A stretch of DNA of 7,408 nt, taken from positions 1-7,408 of the forward strand of contig JAGGWL010000040.1 of NCBI GenBank assembly GCA_021157555.1. Direction: 5' to 3'. A model generated the notes under the pieces. The model was not told the DNA's origin. It saw nothing but the letters and a program-made list of their open reading frames with translations, and searched no databases. Shown here in pieces: positions 1 to 6,152 of the stretch. The stretch comes from Deltaproteobacteria bacterium. GTDB taxonomy: Bacteria > Desulfobacterota > Desulfobacteria > Desulfobacterales > BuS5. The position numbers were made by a program, and so were the translations under genes. The number at the start of each line of letters is the position of its first letter. The first letter of the stretch is position 1.

Positions 1-374
1 ATTTTTGTAACGTGTTGATTTTGTTAATGTTTAAAAAATAATTTTTTGTAAAAACAGACCAAAATGCAAATTGGCGAAGGTATTGTTAATAGAATCAGTT
101 TCTATATTCAAACAGCAAAATGGATGCCAGCAATTAAAATGCATTATTTGAGAGCATAGCAAAATGAAAAATTATAATAACTATTTAAATTTAAAGCTAA
201 TTGTGATATATACATAAAAAATAAGGGCTTGCTGAAGCAAAATAAAGTAACTACATCCTTGTAGTTTTAATGTTTTTTTTATTCATTTTTGCAATTTATT
301 AAATTTAAGTTTTAGGCCATTTAAATAATTTGGTGAACTATTACTGTAATTTCTACAAATGGAGTTTTTGAACA
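1..374. other. AT-rich non-coding stretch upstream of the first methyltransferase gene
   Basis: No convincing gene is seen here on either strand. The stretch is strongly AT-rich with many short A and T runs. The motif AGCAAAAT recurs at 114-121, 158-165 and 236-243, which may be chance in such DNA. A weak hairpin before a T run is listed separately. It probably contains the promoter for the gene starting at 375, but no -35/-10 pair stands out enough to name. Confidence 0.6.
249..280 (+). terminator. Weak terminator-like hairpin followed by T run
   Basis: AACTAC (249-254) pairs with GTAGTT (261-266) around a six-base loop. TTAATG and a run of eight T (273-280) follow. The stem is only six base pairs and AT-rich, and no gene ending just upstream is visible, so this may be a terminator of a transcript that starts outside the window or simply chance. 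Confidence 0.3.
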
Positions 375-1448
375 ATGGGTGATTTTTCGGAAAGGATGAT
401 GGATATACTCAACTATGGCGCTTTGAATCTTGCTATGGGCATTGGGTACAAAAACCAACTCTTTGATATTCTTGAAGATTTTGATAAACCGGTAACCATT
501 CTGGAAATTGTATCCGCCTCCGGACTTAACCGGCGGTATTTGAAGGAATGGCTGGGGATTATGGTGACCGGCAATATTATTGAGATATCAGATGGCCAGG
601 ATGGAGAGGCTCAATACTTTCTGCCTCCGGAACATGCTTGTTTTCTCACCCGAAAGTCCGGAAGCAATAATCTGGGAGTCTATACTCAGGAAATTCCATT
701 ACTTACATCTTGCGCCATGGAATCCGTTAACAGGGGCTTTAAAACAGGAGATGGCATTCCATTTTCACAATATCCTGATTTTCAACACTTCATGGCCGAG
801 CTTTCCAATGCCAAACATAAAGAGGTGTTAATTGAGCATTTTCTTCCTTCTGTTGCCAATGGAACATTGCTTCCATGCCTTTTAAGCGGCATAAGAGTAT
901 GTGATTTTGGCTGTGGTCAGGGGATTGCTTTAAATCTCATGGCCCAGGCGTTCCCTAAAAGTAAGTTTACCGGTATTGACAATCATCGGGAAGCAATCTT
1001 AACAGCCCTGGCCGGGGCAGACAAGATGGAACTTTCAAATACTGAATATCTGGAACTGGATGCAGCAACAATTAATGGTAAAAAAGAATTTATGCAACGC
1101 TTTGATTATGTCTGTGCCTTTGATGCCATCCATGACCAGAGCCATCCCCTGGAAGCATTGAAGGGGATTCGAAACATGCTCTCCCCCGGAGGTATGTTTT
1201 CCATGATTGATATCAAGGCATCTTCAGATCCTGCGGACAATCTGGATCATCCCATGGGCGCTTTTTTGTACACGGTCAGTCTGATGCACTGCATGCCCAT
1301 TGGGTTGAATGATAATGGAACTGGCCTTGGCATGATGTGGGGCAGAGAACAAGCGAAAGCCATGCTGCTGGAAGCCGGATTTGATCATGTTGAAGTCATT
1401 GAGATGGAGCATGACGGTTTTAATCTCCATTATCTTTCCAGAGTATAA
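375..1448 (+). CDS. Winged-helix plus SAM-dependent methyltransferase (Rv2258c-like family)
   Basis: This 357-residue protein is probably a cytoplasmic class I S-adenosylmethionine methyltransferase. Residues about 20-75 look like the winged-helix domain that precedes the catalytic domain in the Rv2258c-like family and in small-molecule O-methyltransferases, where it serves dimerisation or substrate binding. The SAM site follows: motif I VCDFGCGQG at 175-183, the acidic GID after the second strand at about 200-202, and FDAIHDQSHP at 249-258 after the fourth strand. The family-typical segment with MHCMPIGLN and GLGMMWG lies at 304-323. The ATG at 375 is preceded by GGAG at 361-364, ten bases away. 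The next gene on the same strand starts 175 bp downstream, beyond two palindromic elements, so co-transcription is uncertain. The methyl acceptor is unknown. The methyltransferase call is firm and the subfamily call is from recollected similarity. Confidence 0.88.
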   Translation: MGDFSERMMDILNYGALNLAMGIGYKNQLFDILEDFDKPVTILEIVSASGLNRRYLKEWLGIMVTGNIIEISDGQDGEAQYFLPPEHACFLTRKSGSNNLGVYTQEIPLLTSCAMESVNRGFKTGDGIPFSQYPDFQHFMAELSNAKHKEVLIEHFLPSVANGTLLPCLLSGIRVCDFGCGQGIALNLMAQAFPKSKFTGIDNHREAILTALAGADKMELSNTEYLELDAATINGKKEFMQRFDYVCAFDAIHDQSHPLEALKGIRNMLSPGGMFSMIDIKASSDPADNLDHPMGAFLYTVSLMHCMPIGLNDNGTGLGMMWGREQAKAMLLEAGFDHVEVIEMEHDGFNLHYLSRV

Positions 1449-1497
1449 GGAAAGAGCAGATTAGGAACAATACAAATATAATTGGTTGAAATCATTA

Positions 1498-1550
1498 ACT
1501 TTAGGCACGCGTAGAGACAAGGCATGCCTTGTCTCTACCACTTTAGGCAC
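1498..1550. repeat. REP/MITE-like element: perfect 28-bp palindrome between 11-bp direct repeats
   Basis: Positions 1511-1538 form a perfect 28-base palindrome with half-site GTAGAGACAAGGCA. The direct repeat ACTTTAGGCAC stands on each side, at 1498-1508 and 1540-1550. An insert of palindrome plus a few bases between identical 11-mers is the arrangement expected from insertion with target duplication or from a repeated REP unit. Similar GTAGAGAC...GTCTCTAC palindromes are recalled as dispersed intergenic repeats in other bacteria. No T run follows, so it is not a standard intrinsic terminator. Confidence 0.75.
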
Positions 1551-1570
1551 TTTTATATAAAAAATAGTGT

Positions 1571-1595
1571 AGGGGCGAACCTTGTGTTCGCCCTT
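1571..1595. repeat. GC-rich REP-like hairpin in the leader of the second methyltransferase gene
   Basis: GGGCGAAC (1573-1580) pairs perfectly with GTTCGCCC (1586-1593) around the loop CTTGT. A G-U pair and an A-U pair extend the stem to ten pairs (1571-1595). The GTAGGGGCGAAC...GTTCGCCC pattern resembles a widespread intergenic repeat type known from many bacterial genomes (recollection, not searched). It differs in sequence from the palindrome at 1511-1538. It ends 16 bases before the Shine-Dalgarno sequence of the gene at 1624, so if transcribed it would form a leader hairpin. Confidence 0.65.
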
Positions 1596-1623
1596 CGCAT
1601 ATAAATTATACAAGGCAATACAT

Positions 1624-2574
1624 ATGAAGAAGTGGTTGAAAGAAAAATTGATATGCCCGGAATGTCTGGCCAGTGAAATCCCTCTGGAACTTAATGTCAA
1701 GGAAGAGGTGGAGGATGATGTGATGGAAGGTGAACTTTCATGCTCCGCCTGTAATAGACGTTATCCCATTCATAACGGTGTAGCCGTTATTTTACCTGAC
1801 AAGACAATGCCGGTAATTTCTGATGCTTCAGGATATAATTCAAAAAACATGCTCTCTTCGTACCTGTGGAGTCATTTTGCTGATATTTTTAAGGATCCTG
1901 AAGCCACCGAGGCCTACCGGGTCTGGTCGTCATTTTTTAGAAAAACGGAGGGATATGCACTAGATATCGGGTGTTCTGTTGGAAGGTTGTCATTTGAATT
2001 GAGCAAAACCCATTCCAATGTGGTCGGTATTGATACATCTATTGCATTTATTGAGAAGGCAAGGGAATTGCTGCGCAATAAAAAACTGAAATTTGATATG
2101 ATTATGGAAGGGCTGATTACCGAAAAACGCTCCTGTGAATTTAACGACGACTGGAATTTTGACAGGGTGGAATTTATCGTCGCCGATGCACTGGCCATCC
2201 CCTTTCCCGGGAACTTTTTTTCAACAGTGACCTCTATCAATATTTTGGAAAAAGTTTCCAGCCCCATACGGCATCTTATGGATATCAACAGGGTTTTAAG
2301 TGAAACAGAATCCATGTTCGTGTTCTCGGATCCATTTTCCTGGGATGAAACCGTGTCTCCCCCCGAACACTGGCTGGGCGGCGTGACAAGCGGTAACGGC
2401 AGTGGTAAACACAGGGGCATCGACACCGTGATACGATATTTGTGGGGGAAAAAAGAGATATTCAATCCGCCTATGGAAATTACGAATAAGGGCAATGTGT
2501 CCTGGAAAATACGAAAAACGGAAAATCTTTGGGAGTATATTAATTCACAATTTGTGGTGGGCATGCGAAAATAA
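1624..2574 (+). CDS. Trm112-type zinc domain plus class I SAM-dependent methyltransferase
   Basis: The predicted product has 316 residues. The N-terminus carries a Trm112-like zinc-binding module: CPEC at 11-14 and CSAC at 40-43, followed by YPIHNGVAVIL, the usual end of that fold. A Rossmann methyltransferase domain follows, with motif I LDIGCSVGRLS at 113-123, GID at 135-137 for the acidic ribose contact, and VADALAIPF at 186-194 as the post-strand motif. I chose the ATG at 1624 because AAGG (1612-1615) lies eight bases upstream and the zinc domain begins at once. A TTG at 1582 would add 14 residues but starts inside the hairpin loop with no ribosome site. The Mo/W enzyme gene follows after 24 bp, so the two are probably co-transcribed and may act in one pathway. 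The methyl acceptor is not evident. Confidence 0.87.
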   Translation: MKKWLKEKLICPECLASEIPLELNVKEEVEDDVMEGELSCSACNRRYPIHNGVAVILPDKTMPVISDASGYNSKNMLSSYLWSHFADIFKDPEATEAYRVWSSFFRKTEGYALDIGCSVGRLSFELSKTHSNVVGIDTSIAFIEKARELLRNKKLKFDMIMEGLITEKRSCEFNDDWNFDRVEFIVADALAIPFPGNFFSTVTSINILEKVSSPIRHLMDINRVLSETESMFVFSDPFSWDETVSPPEHWLGGVTSGNGSGKHRGIDTVIRYLWGKKEIFNPPMEITNKGNVSWKIRKTENLWEYINSQFVVGMRK

Positions 2575-2598
2575 AAGGATTTTCAGGGAGTTTTCATC

Positions 2599-4806
2599 TT
2601 GGATAAAAAATATGGTATTTGCGGCATTTGTTTTCACAGCCCAGGTTGCGGGGTTATCGTGCATTTTGATGAAGAAAATAAAATAGACAGGCTGGAACCG
2701 GACCCGGATGCGCCGGTTGGAAAAATTCTCTGCCCCATTGCAGACAGTGTTAAGGAAATCATCTATTCGGAAAAACGGTTGAAACACCCTTTAAAAAGGG
2801 TGGGGCCCAGGGGAACCTATGAATTTGAAAAAATATCCTGGGATGAGGCGTTTGATATAATTACAGATAAATTAAATGAACTGAAAAAAAACCATGGCCC
2901 TGAAACCGTGGGTTTTTACGCCGGCACCGGCTCCTATGAGAGATCTTTTAAAGACGTCTTCCAGCTAAAAGGATCGGAAATTTATCTCGCTTCCAGTATA
3001 TTGTTTCCCTTTGGTTCCCCTAATACATTTGGCGTTGGAGCGCCGTGCTATACTTCGCTGGGTGTTTTGGCCCCAAAACTGACAATGGGATGTCTGCATA
3101 CCGATATGTTTTCCGACGTGGATAATTCCGACCTGATATTGGTATGGGGTACGGATCCTTCTACGTCCACCCCCCCCGAGTTGTTTGAGCGTTTAAAAAC
3201 GGCATCAGAAGAAGGTGCGGAGATCATTGTTATTGATCCCAGAAGAACAAAAGCGGCCGAGCTTTCCGGTAGTGAATGGCTTCCCATAAGACCGGGTTCT
3301 GACGGAGCCCTGGCTCTGGGACTTTCCCATATTATTATCCGGGATAATCTTTATGATGAAAAATTTGTTGAAGAGTGGACATTGGGATTTGAGGAGTTCG
3401 CAGAATATGTCAAATCGTTTACACCGGAATACGTCTCCGGAATAACGGGAATTGATGAGGACCGGATTGAAGATCTGGCGGAAAGTATTGTGGATGCCGA
3501 AGGTGCCTCCTATGTGATGTATACTGGTTTGGAGTATACCAAAAGCGGTGTACAGAATATTCGCGCGGTCATGGTGCTGTGGGCACTGGCCGGGCAACTG
3601 GATGTGGAAGGCGGACGCTGTTTTGCGAGAAGAGAAAACCGTATTAATTTATGCAAAAACCGGCAGATTGAGACCCCGGGTTTCGAGAAATCCATCGCTA
3701 ACGGAAAGTTTCCCGTTTACTCCCTTTATTGCGGCGGAGAGCCTCATGCCAGCCTGTTACCCAAATCCATTATAGACGGCGATCCCTACAAGATCCGGGC
3801 ATTGCTGATTTATGGTGCGTCCCTCATTACCTCCTGGCCGAATCCAGGGCTTTGGCGAAAAGCATTGCAGGAACTGGATTTTTTGGTCACCATCAATTTA
3901 CAGCTTACCGCTGATGCCGCTTATGCGGATATTGTCCTGCCTGCGACAACGGCATTCGAACAGGCATCCTATTGTTATTATGGATGCTCCTTACGGTTAA
4001 GAGAAAAGATGATAGAGCCGATAGGGGAAGGAAAATCAGGGTTTCAAATAATGACGGAACTGGCCGGTCGGCTTGGATACGGCCATTTGTATCCCCAAAA
4101 TCAGAAAGAACTGCTTGAATATATTTTAAATGATTCGGGTTTTACCGTGGATGATGTTATGAAGGACGAAAAGCATGTGATCAAGAATTGCGATACCCCC
4201 ATGACATATCGAAAATGGGAAAAAGGTCTGTTGCGCAGTGACGGAAAACCGGGGTTTGAAACGCCGTCAGGTAAATTTGAAATTAAATCCACCATCCTTG
4301 AAAAATACGGTTACAAAGGTCTTCCCGAATACGAAGAGTCCATTGAAACGTCCTTCAGTAATCCGAAATTGTATAAAAGGTATCCTTTAATTTTAGGAAC
4401 AGGACCATTCAAACCGGACATGAAATCCTGCCTGCGCGCTATTCCCGCTTTTATTGAAAAATATCCTTATCCCGTGGTTGAGATGAATGAAGATGATGCC
4501 CGGCAGCGGGGTATTAAAATGGGGGAAAGAGTCAGCATAAAAACTGCTCGTGGTAAGGTTCTGATGCGGGCCTATGTATCGGACAAAATCATGGAAGGTT
4601 TTGCCTATGCCCAGGTCGGCGGCGGCGGTCCATTGGGACCGGATGAGTGGCAGCAGGCCAACGTAAACGAATTAACGGACATGGAACAACTGGATGAGAT
4701 ATCCGGTTTTCCGGTTTACAAAACCTTATTGTGCCAAATTAAAAAAAAAAAACGGCAGCGCAAGGGTATCGCGGTCCAGGACCCGAGTCTGGGTTGTGTG
4801 GGTTAA
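2599..4806 (+). CDS. Cytoplasmic Mo/W-bis-PGD oxidoreductase, DMSO-reductase superfamily (acetylene hydratase/formate dehydrogenase-like)
   Basis: This 735-residue enzyme probably binds one [4Fe-4S] cluster and a molybdenum or tungsten bis-pterin cofactor. Cluster cysteines are C8, C11, C17 and C45, spaced CX2CX5CX27C instead of the usual CX2CX3C. KISWDEAFDIITDKL (78-92) is the family signature. C150 in GAPCYTS is the likely metal ligand and is encoded by TGC, so it is not selenocysteine. Pterin-contact motifs include VWGTDPSTS (182-190), VIDPRRT (211-217), RPGSDGALALG (231-241) and ADIVLPATTAFEQ (443-455). The C-terminal dinucleotide-binding barrel spans about 590-712. There is no Tat signal and no electron-transfer partner gene nearby, as in monomeric acetylene hydratase, whose length is similar. 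The TTG start has AGGGAG (2585-2590) eight bases upstream, and the Fe-S motif begins within eight residues. The tail after residue 712 is basic and ends DPSLGCVG. The substrate is unknown. Confidence 0.92.
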   Translation: MDKKYGICGICFHSPGCGVIVHFDEENKIDRLEPDPDAPVGKILCPIADSVKEIIYSEKRLKHPLKRVGPRGTYEFEKISWDEAFDIITDKLNELKKNHGPETVGFYAGTGSYERSFKDVFQLKGSEIYLASSILFPFGSPNTFGVGAPCYTSLGVLAPKLTMGCLHTDMFSDVDNSDLILVWGTDPSTSTPPELFERLKTASEEGAEIIVIDPRRTKAAELSGSEWLPIRPGSDGALALGLSHIIIRDNLYDEKFVEEWTLGFEEFAEYVKSFTPEYVSGITGIDEDRIEDLAESIVDAEGASYVMYTGLEYTKSGVQNIRAVMVLWALAGQLDVEGGRCFARRENRINLCKNRQIETPGFEKSIANGKFPVYSLYCGGEPHASLLPKSIIDGDPYKIRALLIYGASLITSWPNPGLWRKALQELDFLVTINLQLTADAAYADIVLPATTAFEQASYCYYGCSLRLREKMIEPIGEGKSGFQIMTELAGRLGYGHLYPQNQKELLEYILNDSGFTVDDVMKDEKHVIKNCDTPMTYRKWEKGLLRSDGKPGFETPSGKFEIKSTILEKYGYKGLPEYEESIETSFSNPKLYKRYPLILGTGPFKPDMKSCLRAIPAFIEKYPYPVVEMNEDDARQRGIKMGERVSIKTARGKVLMRAYVSDKIMEGFAYAQVGGGGPLGPDEWQQANVNELTDMEQLDEISGFPVYKTLLCQIKKKKRQRKGIAVQDPSLGCVG
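4741..4752 (+). repeat. Run of twelve A within the 3' end of the Mo/W enzyme gene
   Basis: Twelve consecutive A encode four lysines (residues 715-718). Such a homopolymer is prone to polymerase slippage and to sequencing indel errors. The reading frame as given continues to a plausible end (DPSLGCVG, stop at 4804-4806), so there is no sign that the gene is broken. Confidence 0.8.
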
Positions 4807-4826
4807 AACTCCAGGATGGAGTTTTT
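4805..4826 (+). terminator. Intrinsic terminator of the methyltransferase-Mo/W enzyme unit
   Basis: AAAACTCCA (4805-4813) pairs perfectly with TGGAGTTTT (4817-4825) around a three-base GGA loop, ending in a run of five T (4822-4826). The last two bases of the stop codon of the upstream gene lie inside the stem. The nine-pair stem is short on GC, so efficiency may be moderate. It separates the Mo/W enzyme from the promoter at 4851. Confidence 0.65.
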
Positions 4827-4850
4827 ATGACTTTATATGTGACCTCTCGC

Positions 4851-4878
4851 TTGACCTATCAAATTTTAAGTTTATATT
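4851..4878 (+). promoter_or_regulatory. Sigma-70-type promoter for the heme-binding-like / NifX-like pair
   Basis: TTGACC (4851-4856) and TATATT (4873-4878) are separated by 16 bases, a good match to the -35 and -10 consensus. Transcription would begin near 4885, giving a leader of about 30 bases that includes the AAAGGAG ribosome site at 4901-4907. The position between a terminator and the next gene supports it. No operator-like inverted repeat is obvious around it. Confidence 0.6.
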
Positions 4879-4916
4879 GTTAAATGCTAATTATATTAAA
4901 AAAGGAGAATTTTGTT

Positions 4917-5663
4917 ATGCGAAGTAAATTGATTTTGAGTTTTATTGTAACACTATTATTTGCAGTATCAAGCGGTTACGCTGGTGAGCTTCCAACCTCT
5001 TCTGAACTTCAGAAAGTTCTTAAAGAAGTTGTGAAAGAAAAAAATGGTGGATTTAGTTTAAATATGTGGGCAACGATAGTTGATAGGGATGGTGTCGTAA
5101 AAGCAGTTGTATTCTCAGGTGGAGATAGAGGTGACCAATGGCCTGGGAGCCGTGTTATTTCAGCACAAAAAGCAAATACTGCAAATGCTTTCAGCCTTCC
5201 AGGTTTATCATTATCAACAGCAAATCTTTTTTCAGCAGTTCAGCCTGGTGGCAGCTTGTATGGTTTGCAGCACAGCAATCCGGTTGATACTAATGTCGCC
5301 TATTGTGGATCATCAAAAAAAATAGGTACGAAAAAAGATCCTATGGTTGGGAAGAAAATCGGAGGAGTTAACGTTTTTGGTGGTGGTTTAGCTTTGTATA
5401 ATGAAAAAGGAGAGCTCCTTGGAGCAATTGGAGTTAGCGGTGATAGTTCATGCGCAGATCATAATATTGCATGGAAAGTTCGTCATAAACTCAAAATGGA
5501 CTACATTCCTGCAGGTGTTAGTCCAAACAAGGATGATAACATTGTTAATGACATTGTTGATGGTATTAGCTCAAGTGGTTGGGGGCATCCCGTATGTTCA
5601 CCCGATGCAGCTGATATAGCCAAAGGTTTTTCAAAAACACATCCAGTTCGATCGAAAAAGTAA
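4917..5663 (+). CDS. Secreted GlcG/HbpS-family (DUF336) heme-binding-like protein
   Basis: The 248-residue product has a classic Sec signal peptide: MRSK, a hydrophobic core at about 5-18, and a likely cleavage after SGYA (residue 22), so it should be periplasmic. The mature part fits the GlcG/HbpS fold (Haem_degrading, DUF336). Strands around WATIVDRDGVVKAVV (51-65), the helix with SAQKANTANAFS (82-93), and the signature GGGLALYNEKGELLGAIGVSG (155-175) followed by DHNIA (181-185) are visible. Known members bind heme or related ligands, often in redox sensing. Binding here is inferred from the family. Cysteines 130, 179 and 227 are unusually many for an exported member and could form a disulfide or bind metal. 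The ATG at 4917 has AAAGGAG nine bases upstream. An ATG at 4884 would add 11 residues, lacks a ribosome site and would spoil the signal peptide. Confidence 0.85.
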   Translation: MRSKLILSFIVTLLFAVSSGYAGELPTSSELQKVLKEVVKEKNGGFSLNMWATIVDRDGVVKAVVFSGGDRGDQWPGSRVISAQKANTANAFSLPGLSLSTANLFSAVQPGGSLYGLQHSNPVDTNVAYCGSSKKIGTKKDPMVGKKIGGVNVFGGGLALYNEKGELLGAIGVSGDSSCADHNIAWKVRHKLKMDYIPAGVSPNKDDNIVNDIVDGISSSGWGHPVCSPDAADIAKGFSKTHPVRSKK

Positions 5664-5707
5664 ACCGTTCCTAAGTAATAAAAGAAATAAGCAAAAGGAG
5701 TTTTGAA

Positions 5708-6091
5708 ATGAAACTATGTTTTCCAGTTGAATCATATAATGGGTTGGAAAGTGAAGTATACAACCACTTTGGTTCGGCCCCTATTTTTGTTGTTTTTGAT
5801 ACAGAAGCAAAAACGATTGATACAATAAATAATCAAGACTTAGGTCATGCACACGGCATGTGCAGTCCCTTGAAAGCTCTGGATGGGGAAAAAGTTGATA
5901 CGATTATTGTTGGCGGCATTGGTGCAGGCGCAATAAGCCAACTAAATAACATGGGAATCAGAGTCTATCGGGCCTCACAAGGGACTCTTCAAACAAATAT
6001 TGAACTTTTTGAACATAATACAATGTCGGAAATTTCAATAAACCAGGCATGTGCTGGACATGATGGGCATGATGGTGGTTGTGCTCACTAA
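5708..6091 (+). CDS. NifX/MTH1175-type iron-molybdenum cofactor-binding domain protein
   Basis: This is a 127-residue single-domain protein of the dinitrogenase iron-molybdenum cofactor-binding (Nitro_FeMo-Co) family. Visible marks are the start KLCFPVE, HFGSAPIFVVFD (20-31), HAHGMCSPLKAL (47-58) and IIVGGIGAGAISQLNNMGI (66-84), a usual order for the MTH1175-like branch. The C-terminal tail, from about residue 115, is rich in His, Cys, Gly and Asp (CAGHDGHDGGCAH) and looks like a metal-binding extension. Such small members occur widely outside nitrogen fixation and are thought to carry or shield Fe-S or Mo-containing clusters. No nif gene is nearby. It starts 44 bp after the heme-binding-like gene, with AAAGGAG at 5694-5700 seven bases before the ATG, so the two most likely form an operon. 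It is cytoplasmic, with no signal peptide. Confidence 0.88.
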   Translation: MKLCFPVESYNGLESEVYNHFGSAPIFVVFDTEAKTIDTINNQDLGHAHGMCSPLKALDGEKVDTIIVGGIGAGAISQLNNMGIRVYRASQGTLQTNIELFEHNTMSEISINQACAGHDGHDGGCAH

Positions 6092-6152
6092 TAGACGCAC
6101 AATAAAACAAAAAATAATAGTAAACAGAGCAATGCCCCATAGGGAAATTGAG

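Noticed and set aside
1498..1595. Short CRISPR-like array or terminators in the 1449-1623 gap
   Set aside because: The two palindromes differ in sequence and there are only two copies of the 11-mer, so there is no repeat-spacer pattern. Neither hairpin is followed by a T run, so neither is a standard intrinsic terminator.
1582..1623. Upstream TTG start extending the Trm112-type methyltransferase by 14 residues
   Set aside because: It begins within the loop of the GC-rich hairpin, has no ribosome-binding site, and the zinc domain needs no extra residues. The ATG at 1624 has AAGG at proper spacing.
1914..2564. Minus-strand open frame of 216 codons opposite the second methyltransferase
   Set aside because: It lies wholly opposite a gene with clear domain motifs, shows no recognisable motif itself and has low-complexity hydrophobic/serine-rich content typical of antisense frames.
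3046..3048. Selenocysteine at the active site of the Mo/W enzyme
   Set aside because: The codon is TGC (cysteine), not TGA, and no in-frame TGA is present in the gene.
5708..6091. Evidence for nitrogen fixation from the NifX-type protein
   Set aside because: Small single-domain members of this family are common in organisms without nitrogenase, and no nif structural or assembly gene is in the window.
6092..6152. Bidirectional terminator between the convergent NifX-like and aldo/keto reductase genes
   Set aside because: I looked for a hairpin with T or A tracts on either side. Only a three-pair CCC/GGG element (CCCCATAGGG) is present, too weak to call.
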